Of a stretch of 22,367 nt of DNA, positions 1-7,199 are shown in pieces (position 1 is the first letter of the stretch; every line of letters begins with the position of its first letter). Origin of the DNA: a virus; the IMG/VR virus record IMGVR_UViG_3300020418_000043, positions 1 to 22,367 of that record; one strand, 5' to 3'. Under the pieces are notes generated by a model. It ran no database searches, was not told the DNA's origin, and saw nothing but the letters and a program-made list of their open reading frames with translations. The position numbers and the translations under genes are program-made.

Positions 1-636
1 GAAAAAATCTCAGACCTAAATATTTTTCACGAGGCTAGGAAATATCTAGAACAAAGAGGCATCAAAGATCTTGACTATTTCTATTATTGTCCAAAATTTA
101 AAGAGTGGACTAACAAACAGAAGCAGACATTTGATACCCTCAGGCAGGATCATCCCCGCATCATCATCCCTTTCAAAGACAAACAAGGTAACCTTTTTGG
201 ATACCAAGGCAGATCACTAGCACGCCACGCTACACTTAGATATATCACGATCATGCTGGACGAGGAACAACCCAAGATCTTTGGACTGGATAGAATAGAT
301 ACAAACAAATCAATTTACATTACAGAAGGACCTTTTGATGCTACGTTCATTAAAAACTCGGTTGCCATGGCTGGTTCCGATATTGATATTAGGACGTTTG
401 GTTGGAGCGATTATATTTGGGTATTTGATAACGAACCACGCAATAGAGAAATCGTCAACAAAATCTCCAAAGTCATTGACAGAGGAGATAAAGTAGTCAT
501 TTGGCCTAACAATATTCAGCAAAAGGACATAAACGACATGTCACTTGGTGGACATGATGTGCAAAAGATGGTAGAATCTAATGTATATCAAAAACTAGAA
601 GCAAAACTTAAATTTAATAACTGGAAGAAAGTATGA
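1..636 (+). CDS. DNA primase (T4 gp61-like), 3' part
   Basis: The reading frame is open from the first base, so the gene begins upstream of the window; 211 codons are visible. Primase makes the RNA primers for lagging-strand synthesis and works with the gp41-type helicase. The visible part holds a TOPRIM-like core: a Gly-rich stretch with GYQGRS, then the acidic motif EGPFDATF (about nt 325-348), then VFDNE (about nt 421-435), which fits the acidic metal-binding positions of TOPRIM primases. The N-terminal zinc-binding part must lie outside the window. The stop codon overlaps the next start in an ATGA (633-636), so translation is probably coupled to nrdA. Assignment to the T4-type phage primase family rests on these motifs and on the neighbouring nrdA/nrdB genes; no alignment was run. 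Confidence 0.85.
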   Translation, partial: EKISDLNIFHEARKYLEQRGIKDLDYFYYCPKFKEWTNKQKQTFDTLRQDHPRIIIPFKDKQGNLFGYQGRSLARHATLRYITIMLDEEQPKIFGLDRIDTNKSIYITEGPFDATFIKNSVAMAGSDIDIRTFGWSDYIWVFDNEPRNREIVNKISKVIDRGDKVVIWPNNIQQKDINDMSLGGHDVQKMVESNVYQKLEAKLKFNNWKKV

Positions 637-2948
637 CAAACGGTCACGGAACCAAAGTTCGTAAGCGAGACGGGTCTCTAACACCTCTCGATCTAGATAA
701 GATTCATAAGGTAGTAGAGGAAGCATGTGAAGGGTTAGGGGGCGGTGTGAGTGCCTCTCAAGTAGAGATGAACTCAGGTCTTCAATTCTTTGACGGAATA
801 TCTACTAATGACATTCAAGAAATACTAATCAGATCAGCGAGTGATCTTATTAGTTTGGAAACACCAAATTATCAGTTTGTAGCAGCAAGATTGTTGTTGT
901 ATTCTGTTTATAAACAGGTGTTTGGATCTGAATGGGTCAATGGATTCACCAGTGTTTATGATCATGCGTCAAGATGTGCTGATCTTGATGTATATGATAG
1001 AGATATTCTTGGTAAATATACAGAAGAAGAATGGAATGAAATTAATTCATGGATAGATCATGATAGAGACATGCTGTTTACCTATGCAGGACTCAGACAG
1101 GTAGTTGACAAATATCTTGTACAAGATAGAAGTTCTGGTGATGTCTATGAGACACCACAGTACATGTACATAATGATTGCTGTCACATTATTCCAAAACT
1201 ATACAGAAAACAGATTAGATTACATAAAGAGATACTACGATGCCATTTCCAAACACAAGATCAACATACCAACTCCCATCATGGCTGGAGTTCGCACCCC
1301 TCTTCGGCAGTTTGCGTCTTGTGTTCTGGTTGACGCTGACGACACCTTGGATAGTATTTTTACTTCTGATATGGCCATTGGTCGTTATGTCGCACAGCGT
1401 GCTGGCATCGGCATCAACGCAGGTAGGATCCGTGGGATCAACAGTAAAATCAGGGGTGGAGAAGTTCAACACACAGGTGTTGTACCGTTCCTCAAAAAGT
1501 TTGAAGCAACTGTCAGATGCTGCACTCAAAATGGCATTAGAGGTGGATCAGCGACTGTCCACTTCCCAATCTGGCACAAAGAAATAGAAGATATTATTGT
1601 ACTTAAGAACAACAAAGGTACAGATGATTCTAGAGTCCGTAAATTAGATTATAGTATACAAATTACAAGATTATTTTATGAAAGATTTATTGGTGGTGGG
1701 GACATCAGTCTCTTTAGTCCTCATGATGTGCCTAATCTTTATGAAGTCTTTGGAACCGAAGAGTTCGATGAACTCTATGAACAGTATGAGTCAGACGAAT
1801 CTATCCCTAGGAAGACTATCCCTGCACAAGATTTAATTTTAAACATATTAAAAGAAAGAGCAGAGACAGGTAGGTTATATATTATGAACATTGACCATTG
1901 TAATAGTCATAGTTCGTTCCTAGATAAGGTAAATATGAGTAATCTCTGTCAAGAGATTACATTACCAACTACACCATTACAACACATTGATGGTAAGGGT
2001 GAGATAGCACTGTGTATACTGTCTGCTATCAACGTAGGGAAGATCAATAGGTTAGATGAACTTGAGAACCTCTGTGACCTAGCAGTCCGTGGTCTAGAGG
2101 AACTTATTGATTACCAAAATTACCCTGTTGAAGCAGCAGAACGTAGCACACTTGCACGTCGTTCTCTTGGTATTGGTTATATCGGACTAGCACACTACCT
2201 AGCAAAACAAGGTTTCAAGTATGACGACCCAGAAGCATGGAAATCAGTACACCAATTGTCTGAATCTTTCCAGTACCATCTACTCAAGTCAAGCAACGCA
2301 GTTGCAAAAGAAAAAGGAGCATGTGAATATTTCAATCGCACCAAATATTCCAAAGGTCTCCTCCCTATCGACACTTACAAAACAGATATTGATGAGTTCT
2401 GTGAGGGGGAATTGAGTTATGATTGGGATACTCTTAGGAATGACATACAGGAGTTCGGACTCAGGCACAGCACTCTGTCCGCACAAATGCCATCGGAATC
2501 TAGTTCCGTTGTGTCAAACGCAACCAATGGAATCGAACCACCTAGAGCATACTTGTCCACTAAGAAGTCAAAGAAAGGACCTCTTAAGCAGATTGTTCCA
2601 CAGTATGGGTCTTTGAAAAATAATTACACATTGTTATGGGATATGAAAGACAATGATGGATATATAAAGATCGTGAGTGTGATGCAGAAGTTCTTTGACC
2701 AAGCAATTTCTGGTAACTGGAGTTACAATCCAGAAAATTATGACAATAATGAAGTGCCTGTATCAGTTATGGCGGGTGACCTACTTAAAACATATAAGTA
2801 TGGTTGGAAGACATCGTATTATCAAAATACATACGATCAGAAAGGAGATGAACCGCAACTGACAGAAGAGAAGAAAGCAAGTATAGAAGACCTATTACAA
2901 GACATACTAACAACCGAGGAAGAAGACTGTGACAGTTGCAAAATTTAG
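633..2948 (+). CDS. nrdA: Ribonucleotide reductase class Ia, large (alpha) subunit NrdA
   Basis: Reduces ribonucleoside diphosphates to deoxyribonucleoside diphosphates together with NrdB, feeding phage DNA synthesis. The 771 residues match the usual length. Residues about 5-95 resemble an ATP-cone allosteric domain. The active-site set is complete: Cys230 in FASCVL and Cys461 in IALC form the redox pair, and NMSNLCQEI carries Asn437, Cys439 (thiyl radical) and Glu441, almost the same numbering as in E. coli. The tyrosine pair Tyr729-Tyr730 in KTSYYQNT fits the radical-transfer path to NrdB. The tail CDSC (Cys766, Cys769) is the shuttle pair recharged by glutaredoxin or thioredoxin, and a glutaredoxin gene lies 4 kb downstream. 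The start overlaps the primase stop (ATGA), and the end overlaps a possible GTG start of nrdB. Confidence 0.97.
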   Translation: MTNGHGTKVRKRDGSLTPLDLDKIHKVVEEACEGLGGGVSASQVEMNSGLQFFDGISTNDIQEILIRSASDLISLETPNYQFVAARLLLYSVYKQVFGSEWVNGFTSVYDHASRCADLDVYDRDILGKYTEEEWNEINSWIDHDRDMLFTYAGLRQVVDKYLVQDRSSGDVYETPQYMYIMIAVTLFQNYTENRLDYIKRYYDAISKHKINIPTPIMAGVRTPLRQFASCVLVDADDTLDSIFTSDMAIGRYVAQRAGIGINAGRIRGINSKIRGGEVQHTGVVPFLKKFEATVRCCTQNGIRGGSATVHFPIWHKEIEDIIVLKNNKGTDDSRVRKLDYSIQITRLFYERFIGGGDISLFSPHDVPNLYEVFGTEEFDELYEQYESDESIPRKTIPAQDLILNILKERAETGRLYIMNIDHCNSHSSFLDKVNMSNLCQEITLPTTPLQHIDGKGEIALCILSAINVGKINRLDELENLCDLAVRGLEELIDYQNYPVEAAERSTLARRSLGIGYIGLAHYLAKQGFKYDDPEAWKSVHQLSESFQYHLLKSSNAVAKEKGACEYFNRTKYSKGLLPIDTYKTDIDEFCEGELSYDWDTLRNDIQEFGLRHSTLSAQMPSESSSVVSNATNGIEPPRAYLSTKKSKKGPLKQIVPQYGSLKNNYTLLWDMKDNDGYIKIVSVMQKFFDQAISGNWSYNPENYDNNEVPVSVMAGDLLKTYKYGWKTSYYQNTYDQKGDEPQLTEEKKASIEDLLQDILTTEEEDCDSCKI

Positions 2949-4110
2949 AACCAACAAACCTATGACTAGTGTAGAAGGCATGACGGTATTCAATACCGAC
3001 AAAGTAGATACTACTAAGGGACAAATGTTCTTTGGTGCACCACTTGGTGTACAAAGATATGATAAGTTTAAGTATCCTATCTTTGATAAGTTGACACAGA
3101 ATCAACTTGGTTTCTTTTGGAGACCAGAAGAGGTGTCTCTACAAAATGACAGGGCGGATTACCAGAAATTAAATGCTGCACAGAAGCACATATTTACTAG
3201 CAATCTTAAGTATCAGATTCTCTTGGACTCTGTACAAGGTCGTGGTCCTGGCATGGCATTTATGCCTTACTGTTCTCTACCTGAGTTAGAAGGTTGTATG
3301 AATATATGGCAGACTATGGAGATGATCCATAGTAGATCATACACACATATCATTAAGAATGTATATCCTGATCCATCAGAGGTGTTTGATAAAATTTTAG
3401 ATGATGGACATATACTTAAGAGAGCACAATCAGTTACTAAAGCATATGATGAATTCATCAATGATGCACACACATATGACACTAGCAACTGGTGGAGACC
3501 AGATTGGCAAGGTAGTCCAACTGTAGCATGGGAAAAGAAAGAACTGAAGAGAAAGTTATACAGAGCAGTAGCAAATGTATACATCTTGGAAGGTATTAGA
3601 TTCTATGTCTCATTTGCATGTTCATTTGCATTTGGTGAACTTAAATTGTTAGAGGGTTCAGCAAAAATCATAGGACTTATTGCAAGAGATGAGTCACAAC
3701 ACATGACAGTTACACAGAACATTCTTAATAACTGGAAGAAGGGTGACGATCCTGATATGTTAGAGATTGTCAAGGAAGAGGAAGACTATGTGTATAGTAT
3801 GTTTCAAAATTCTGTAGAAGAAGAGAAGTTATGGGCAGAGTATTTGTTCAAGGACGGATCTATCATAGGTCTCAATGATAAATTACTACAGAGGTATGTT
3901 GAATGGACTGCGAATCGTAGACTCAAGTCAATCGGTTTGAAACCTATCTTTGATGTACCTATATCTAACAACCCACTACCATGGACGCAACATTGGTTAT
4001 CTTCTAAAGGTATGCAAGTTGCACCACAAGAGACAGAGGTAGAATCTTATCTCATTGGTAGTATAAAACAAGACGTTAAGAAGGATACCTTTGCGGGATT
4101 CAAATTATAA
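2929..4110 (+). CDS. nrdB: Ribonucleotide reductase class Ia, small (beta) subunit NrdB
   Basis: Carries the di-iron tyrosyl radical that activates NrdA. Numbered from GTG 2929, all family residues are present: Asp100 in LLDS, Glu131 and His134 in EMIHSRSY, radical Tyr138, Glu221 in LEGIRFY, Glu255 and His258 in RDESQH. This is therefore the tyrosyl-radical type, not the Tyr-less variants. The start is uncertain. GTG 2929 overlaps nrdA by 20 nt and has a good GAGGA ribosome site 8 nt upstream; ATG 2962 and ATG 2980 (MTVFNTDKV, where family similarity seems to begin) are in frame but have no well-spaced site. The functional core is unaffected. The C-terminus (about residues 370-393) should hold the NrdA-binding tail. 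Confidence 0.95.
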   Translation: MTVAKFRTNKPMTSVEGMTVFNTDKVDTTKGQMFFGAPLGVQRYDKFKYPIFDKLTQNQLGFFWRPEEVSLQNDRADYQKLNAAQKHIFTSNLKYQILLDSVQGRGPGMAFMPYCSLPELEGCMNIWQTMEMIHSRSYTHIIKNVYPDPSEVFDKILDDGHILKRAQSVTKAYDEFINDAHTYDTSNWWRPDWQGSPTVAWEKKELKRKLYRAVANVYILEGIRFYVSFACSFAFGELKLLEGSAKIIGLIARDESQHMTVTQNILNNWKKGDDPDMLEIVKEEEDYVYSMFQNSVEEEKLWAEYLFKDGSIIGLNDKLLQRYVEWTANRRLKSIGLKPIFDVPISNNPLPWTQHWLSSKGMQVAPQETEVESYLIGSIKQDVKKDTFAGFKL

Positions 4111-4112
4111 CT

Positions 4113-4739
4113 ATGGATCTTTGGAAAAATTATAAAGCAACTGTTGCTGAGATTTTTCCAGATATAGAATTTGTTAAGCGACATGCTGAATGGACTAATA
4201 AGAAAGGTGTAAACCTAACTGCTGATTTGTACTCAGGTGAACATCTAATTAAGTCAAGACAAGTTGAAATCTGGGATGGTAAATCTTGCAGCATTCACAA
4301 TAATATAATATATCCTAGAACAGGATCTAATCTACCCTGTTTTGGTATGGATCTCATGGGAATGAGTGACAAACGAGTTGTTATTGTGTTTGATTTCCAA
4401 CATCCAGTAGAGAATTACTTGTTTTATACACCAGAATTACCTAAAGTAGAGGGTACATATAGATTCTTTGAAGCGGGTAATCATTTCTCTGACAATCTGG
4501 TTGTTAGATATTGTAAACCTGATGAAGTAGATGAATATCTACCTTTGTTTAAAAAGTACTTACAATTCTATAAGAATATGCTCAATGAGCATAAACCAAT
4601 TGGTACTGATACTACACAGTATGTTGATTTTGATAGATATATGATAAGACTTGATCCAATCTCTGGATATCTATCCAGTAGGTTTGGTAAAGACCAATCA
4701 CAAACACTAATCAAAGAATTCTTTTTCAGTTATGCCTAA
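4113..4739 (+). CDS. pebS: Phycoerythrobilin synthase PebS (ferredoxin-dependent bilin reductase)
   Basis: PebS is a phage enzyme that reduces biliverdin IXalpha in two two-electron steps, via 15,16-dihydrobiliverdin, to phycoerythrobilin, with ferredoxin as donor. The 208-residue protein resembles known PebS throughout (from memory of the family), with YPRTGSNLPCFGMDLM (about residues 67-82), IVFDFQHP and FSDNLVVRYCKPDEVD. The two aspartates described as catalytic in PebS (Asp105 and Asp206) correspond to Asp80 in FGMDLM and Asp181 in LDPISGY. The constant offset of 25 means the variable N-terminal extension is missing. It starts 2 nt after nrdB and ends 8 nt inside the next ORF. PebA, which makes only the first reduction, or PcyX are alternatives, but the second aspartate and the context favour PebS. 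A heme oxygenase, needed to make biliverdin, is not in the window. Confidence 0.88.
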   Translation: MDLWKNYKATVAEIFPDIEFVKRHAEWTNKKGVNLTADLYSGEHLIKSRQVEIWDGKSCSIHNNIIYPRTGSNLPCFGMDLMGMSDKRVVIVFDFQHPVENYLFYTPELPKVEGTYRFFEAGNHFSDNLVVRYCKPDEVDEYLPLFKKYLQFYKNMLNEHKPIGTDTTQYVDFDRYMIRLDPISGYLSSRFGKDQSQTLIKEFFFSYA

Positions 4740-5130
4740 AATAGAATTTGAACATAGTTGGGGTGGTAAAGAAACTACTCTACAAAAAATTAAAAAGTGG
4801 ATCAGTAAACAGAAACCACCTTTTAATACTATTCTTAAATATCTTTTCTCATACATAGAAAAATGGTATTGGGATGGTAAAGTTCTAGAAACTATGGCAG
4901 GAGTTGATCTAGAAGTTAAAAAATTACATGAACAATGGGATAAAGATGACAAACAAATCACCCCACACATCGTGGAGAAAGGAGTACTTGGAGATGAAGG
5001 CTGGTCTATCGAAATTACAAATCCAATTGTTGAAAGAGGGACCTCAACAACTAGCACAGGCATGGTTACTGGGAGCGATGCATCAGGACTACAAGAAGAT
5101 GAAGGGGATCAAGGAACCACCCTCCCGTGA
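4732..5130 (+). CDS. Unrecognised protein between pebS and pcyA (overlaps next ORF)
   Basis: I do not recognise this 132-residue protein. It starts inside the end of pebS (8 nt overlap) with no clear ribosome site, so it probably depends on coupling. Residues 1-90 look like an ordinary soluble protein: Lys-rich, with aromatic residues (FSYIEKWYWDG) and a likely helix around residues 60-75. From about residue 100 it changes to a Ser/Thr/Gly/Asp-rich tail (GTSTTSTGMVTGSD). That tail lies exactly where another good ORF (4928-5179) runs in the +1 frame. The tail may therefore be a by-product of the other frame, or the gene may have lost an earlier stop through a frameshift. I cannot choose between these from one sequence. 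Confidence 0.6.
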   Translation: MPKIEFEHSWGGKETTLQKIKKWISKQKPPFNTILKYLFSYIEKWYWDGKVLETMAGVDLEVKKLHEQWDKDDKQITPHIVEKGVLGDEGWSIEITNPIVERGTSTTSTGMVTGSDASGLQEDEGDQGTTLP

Positions 5131-5179
5131 GTCTGGATATCAAACTACAATGAAAGAATTTTTTGCTCGATGGAAGTAA
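4928..5179 (+). CDS. Unrecognised small protein overlapping its neighbour by about 200 nt
   Basis: An 83-residue ORF in the +1 frame relative to the previous one. Its sequence looks genuinely coding: amphipathic helices such as KLQIQLLKEGPQQLAQAWLL, then HQDYKKMKGIK and a basic-aromatic end (EFFARWK). It ends 10 nt inside pcyA, the same tight spacing as other genes here, which supports it being translated. Two starts are possible: ATG 4928, with no ribosome site, or ATG 4946 (MTNKSPHTSW), preceded by a weak GGGAT. No function is recognised. Because the first gene is also open across 4928-5130, this stretch either codes in two frames or records a frameshift in one gene. Confidence 0.6.
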   Translation: MNNGIKMTNKSPHTSWRKEYLEMKAGLSKLQIQLLKEGPQQLAQAWLLGAMHQDYKKMKGIKEPPSRESGYQTTMKEFFARWK

Positions 5180-5853
5180 TTGATAATCTAATAAAAATAA
5201 TACAGAAGCATCAGAAGACTCTACCAAATGTAGAACCTTTGGAGGTTGACTCTGAGTTTGAATCAGTATTACATGACACAGATGATGGCAAACTTGACAT
5301 CAAAAATGAAATGTATTATTGTACTGGACTCAGGAAGGTGCACATAGAGGTTGCTAAACTAGGTAATCTTAATATCGTGCATTGTATATGGTATCCTGAC
5401 CCAGAGTTTGATATACCTATTTTTGGTGTTGATATTGTTGCTATGAAAGATACAGTTAGTGCTGCTATCACAGACATATCTCCTGTAGATGGTCTTGATC
5501 ACGAGATCTTTGAAGACATAGAATATATTAGTGAGAGTTTTTATTTCCCACATGATAGAGTTCTACCAGAATGGGGTGAAGTGTTCTCACCATACTGTAA
5601 GTTTGCAAGATTAACCACAGATAAAGAGAAGAAAGATTTCTGTGATATTGTAGATCAATACCTTGACATATTTGTTGGTGCTGTATGGGGAGCAAGTAGA
5701 GATAGTTCTAGATCAGAACACAGATACTTCGGTCAGATAGAATACTGTCAGCACCAGATGAAAAACGATAAGACTAGGAATATATTAGTAAACTATTTTG
5801 GTAAAGAGTGGGCAGAAAGATATATGACAGAGGTCTTGTTTGACGAACCATAA
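5170..5853 (+). CDS. pcyA: Phycocyanobilin:ferredoxin oxidoreductase PcyA
   Basis: Catalyses the ferredoxin-dependent four-electron reduction of biliverdin IXalpha to phycocyanobilin. The 227 residues compare with about 245 in cyanobacterial PcyA, from which it lacks a little of the N-terminus. The residues known from Synechocystis PcyA are all present: His58 and Glu60 in RKVHIE (His74, Glu76), His71 in IVHC (His88) and Asp88 in FGVDIV (Asp105). Other family blocks are VSAAITDISP, LPEWGEVFS, CQHQMKNDKTR and the C-terminal AERYMTEVLFD. The start overlaps the preceding small ORF by 10 nt. The stop lies inside a late-promoter-like CATAAATA. Together with pebS it gives the phage two enzymes that draw on the same substrate for different pigments. 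Confidence 0.95.
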   Translation: MEVIDNLIKIIQKHQKTLPNVEPLEVDSEFESVLHDTDDGKLDIKNEMYYCTGLRKVHIEVAKLGNLNIVHCIWYPDPEFDIPIFGVDIVAMKDTVSAAITDISPVDGLDHEIFEDIEYISESFYFPHDRVLPEWGEVFSPYCKFARLTTDKEKKDFCDIVDQYLDIFVGAVWGASRDSSRSEHRYFGQIEYCQHQMKNDKTRNILVNYFGKEWAERYMTEVLFDEP

Positions 5854-5856
5854 ATA
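5849..5856 (+). promoter_or_regulatory. T4-late-type promoter box CATAAATA
   Basis: Matches the T4-type late promoter core TATAAATA except for the first base, and includes the pcyA stop codon. It lies just ahead of the AGGAG ribosome site at 5859-5863. The same box recurs before other genes here at the same place relative to the preceding stop codon. Assignment is by sequence only. Confidence 0.5.
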
Positions 5857-5870
5857 TTAGGAGACTTATT

Positions 5871-6209
5871 ATGACAACGTGGCAAAGTACACAAACCCGT
5901 GGATTTTTAAAGGCAGTGTTTTTGATTCTGATGACATCGGCGATAACTATGGGTTCGTCTATTGCATCACCAATACCACCACTGGCAAATCCTACATCGG
6001 CAGAAAGTACTTCGTGCAAAAGCGAAAACCAAAAGGAGGAAAGCGTAGAGTTACAAGCGAGTCAAACTGGAAGCGATATTACGGAAGCTCTGACGAACTT
6101 AAACAAGACATTAAAACTCTTGGCAGAGACTCTTTCAAACGAGAAATCCTCTCCCTCCACACAACCCTCGGAAGAACAAACTATGAGGAGACAAGACAAC
6201 TCTTTTTAA
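5871..6209 (+). CDS. Possible overlapping ORF with signal-peptide-like start (doubtful)
   Basis: A 112-residue ORF in another frame within the GIY-YIG gene. In its favour: the ribosome site AGGAG (5859-5863) is 7 nt before its ATG, and its N-terminus reads like a secretion signal, a basic residue followed by FLKAVFLILMTSAITM and a small-residue stretch ASPIPPLA, then a Ser/Thr/Gln/Glu-rich hydrophilic part. Against it: it lies almost entirely inside a gene with clear family motifs, and the hydrophilic part has low complexity, as chance reading frames often do. It might be a leader whose translation opens access to the GTG start 8 nt downstream. Confidence 0.3.
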   Translation: MTTWQSTQTRGFLKAVFLILMTSAITMGSSIASPIPPLANPTSAESTSCKSENQKEESVELQASQTGSDITEALTNLNKTLKLLAETLSNEKSSPSTQPSEEQTMRRQDNSF

Positions 6210-6301
6210 ATGAAGTCCTGACAAAGAGGTTGACAGATGGTAGTCCTGCCTACTATAATAGTAACATCTTAGGAAGATATTATAGAAAAGATTATTTTTA
6301 A
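5879..6301 (+). CDS. GIY-YIG family endonuclease, small
   Basis: A 140-residue protein with the GIY-YIG nuclease core: GFVYCI (residues 25-30, the GIY half), KSYIGRKYF (37-45, the YIG half with the following Arg42), WKRYYGSS (64-71), and YEETRQLFLNE (103-112), whose Glu104 fits the metal-binding glutamate. This fold nicks or cuts DNA; stand-alone phage members include homing endonucleases (T4 Seg type) and repair-like nucleases. There is no long DNA-binding tail like that of I-TevI. The first possible start in frame is GTG 5879, because a stop lies at 5858-5860. The AGGAG ribosome site at 5859-5863 is 15 nt away and is better placed for a different ORF starting at ATG 5871. The talC promoter lies inside the 3' end of this gene. 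Confidence 0.85.
   Translation: MAKYTNPWIFKGSVFDSDDIGDNYGFVYCITNTTTGKSYIGRKYFVQKRKPKGGKRRVTSESNWKRYYGSSDELKQDIKTLGRDSFKREILSLHTTLGRTNYEETRQLFLNEVLTKRLTDGSPAYYNSNILGRYYRKDYF
6230..6259 (+). promoter_or_regulatory. Consensus sigma70-type promoter for talC
   Basis: TTGACA (6230-6235), an 18-nt spacer and TATAAT (6254-6259) are both perfect matches to the consensus. Transcription would start near 6266, giving a 40-nt leader before the talC ATG at 6307. It lies in the 3' end of the GIY-YIG gene. It should be read by the host RNA polymerase, so talC and the genes after it can be expressed without phage late factors. Confidence 0.75.
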
Positions 6302-6306
6302 ATATT

Positions 6307-6954
6307 ATGCAAATTTTTCTAGACACTGCCGATATTGAAGCAATAGAGGAACGATACGACAGTGGAATAGTTGCGGGTGTAACAACTAACCCGACTCTTG
6401 TTGCAAATCAAGGAATCAATTACCTAGAATTGATACAAGAAATAGCAGAGGTATTTCCTGAGATGGAAAGTATATCTGCAGAGGTCAAAGGTGACACAGC
6501 AGCAGAGATGATTGATGATGCTGCAAAGTATCGTGACATCAGTGAAGCGGTAACGATTAAGTTACCCATGACAAAAGAAGGAATCAAAGCATGTAAATAT
6601 TTTAGTGAGGTTGGTGTAAAGACTAACGTGACTCTTTGTTTCTCAGTAGCACAAGCAGCACTTGCAGGAATGGCAGGAGCAACATACATCTCACCATTTG
6701 TAGGTCGTCTTAATGACAACTCATTTAGTGGTGTAGAATTAGTTCGTGGCATTGCTGATCTGTATTGCACACAATCAATTAAAACAAAAGTCCTCGCTGC
6801 TAGTTTACGTGACGTACATCATGTATCTCGTTGCTTCCTTTATGGTGCAAAGGTTTGTACTTTACCTATAAAAGTTTTTGATAAAATGTATGACCATGTT
6901 CTTACTCGTGAAGGACTAGATATATTTGACAAAGATTTCAAACGCATGGTATAA
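6307..6954 (+). CDS. talC: Transaldolase, TalC type
   Basis: Transfers a dihydroxyacetone unit between sugar phosphates in the pentose phosphate pathway; in cyanophages it is a known auxiliary metabolic gene thought to favour NADPH and ribose supply. The 215 residues match the short TalC/fructose-6-phosphate-aldolase-like subfamily. Visible features are FLDTADIEAI at the N-terminus (Asp6), GVTTNPTL (24-31), the Schiff-base Lys85 in TIKLPM, TNVTLCFSVAQA, and ISPFVGRLND. There is no ribosome site before ATG 6307 (the upstream bases are AATATT), which is unusual given the strong promoter at 6230. The stop overlaps the glutaredoxin start (TAATG), so that gene is probably translationally coupled. 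Confidence 0.96.
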   Translation: MQIFLDTADIEAIEERYDSGIVAGVTTNPTLVANQGINYLELIQEIAEVFPEMESISAEVKGDTAAEMIDDAAKYRDISEAVTIKLPMTKEGIKACKYFSEVGVKTNVTLCFSVAQAALAGMAGATYISPFVGRLNDNSFSGVELVRGIADLYCTQSIKTKVLAASLRDVHHVSRCFLYGAKVCTLPIKVFDKMYDHVLTREGLDIFDKDFKRMV

Positions 6955-6955
6955 T
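6926..6955 (+). promoter_or_regulatory. Consensus-like promoter across the talC/glutaredoxin junction (uncertain)
   Basis: TTGACA (6926-6931), an 18-nt spacer and TATAAT (6950-6955). Both hexamers are perfect, but they lie in the end of talC and the -10 box covers the talC stop and the glutaredoxin start. Transcription would begin near 6962, after the glutaredoxin ATG, so it could serve only the genes from 7196 onward. Chance is possible. Confidence 0.4.
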
Positions 6956-7199
6956 GTTTACAGTATACTCTAAACTAGGGTGTCCTTTCTGTGAAAAATT
7001 TAAACAAGTTTTAGAGATAGAAGGATTACCAAGTCTTATTCTAGAATTGAATACAGACTTTACATACGATGAGTTCTATGAATTATTTGGTGAAGGATCT
7101 ACATTCCCTCAGATAGTCATGGATGACATACCTTTAGGAGGGTGTCAAGAATCATTGAGATACATGCAAGAAAATAATTTATGCTGTGAAATACCATGA
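6954..7199 (+). CDS. Glutaredoxin
   Basis: A small thiol-disulfide oxidoreductase of 81 residues. The active site is CPFC (Cys10-Cys13), preceded by a beta-strand FTVYSKLG, and the TFPQIV stretch carries the cis-proline typical of the thioredoxin fold. GGCQES fits the glutathione-binding loop. In T4-like phages such proteins (NrdC-like) donate electrons to the phage ribonucleotide reductase, whose CDSC tail is encoded upstream. The gene overlaps talC by one base and the next gene by an ATGA at 7196-7199. The C-terminal NNLCCEIP has two extra cysteines. Confidence 0.92.
   Translation: MFTVYSKLGCPFCEKFKQVLEIEGLPSLILELNTDFTYDEFYELFGEGSTFPQIVMDDIPLGGCQESLRYMQENNLCCEIP

Noticed and set aside
1240-1587. 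Second open frame inside nrdA
   Set aside because: It overlaps the conserved core of nrdA and has no motif or ribosome site of its own; an out-of-frame shadow.
6297-6304. TTTAAATA before talC as a late promoter
   Set aside because: It differs from the other boxes at the central TA step and lies too close to ATG 6307 to leave room for a leader; the sigma70-type promoter at 6230 explains talC better.
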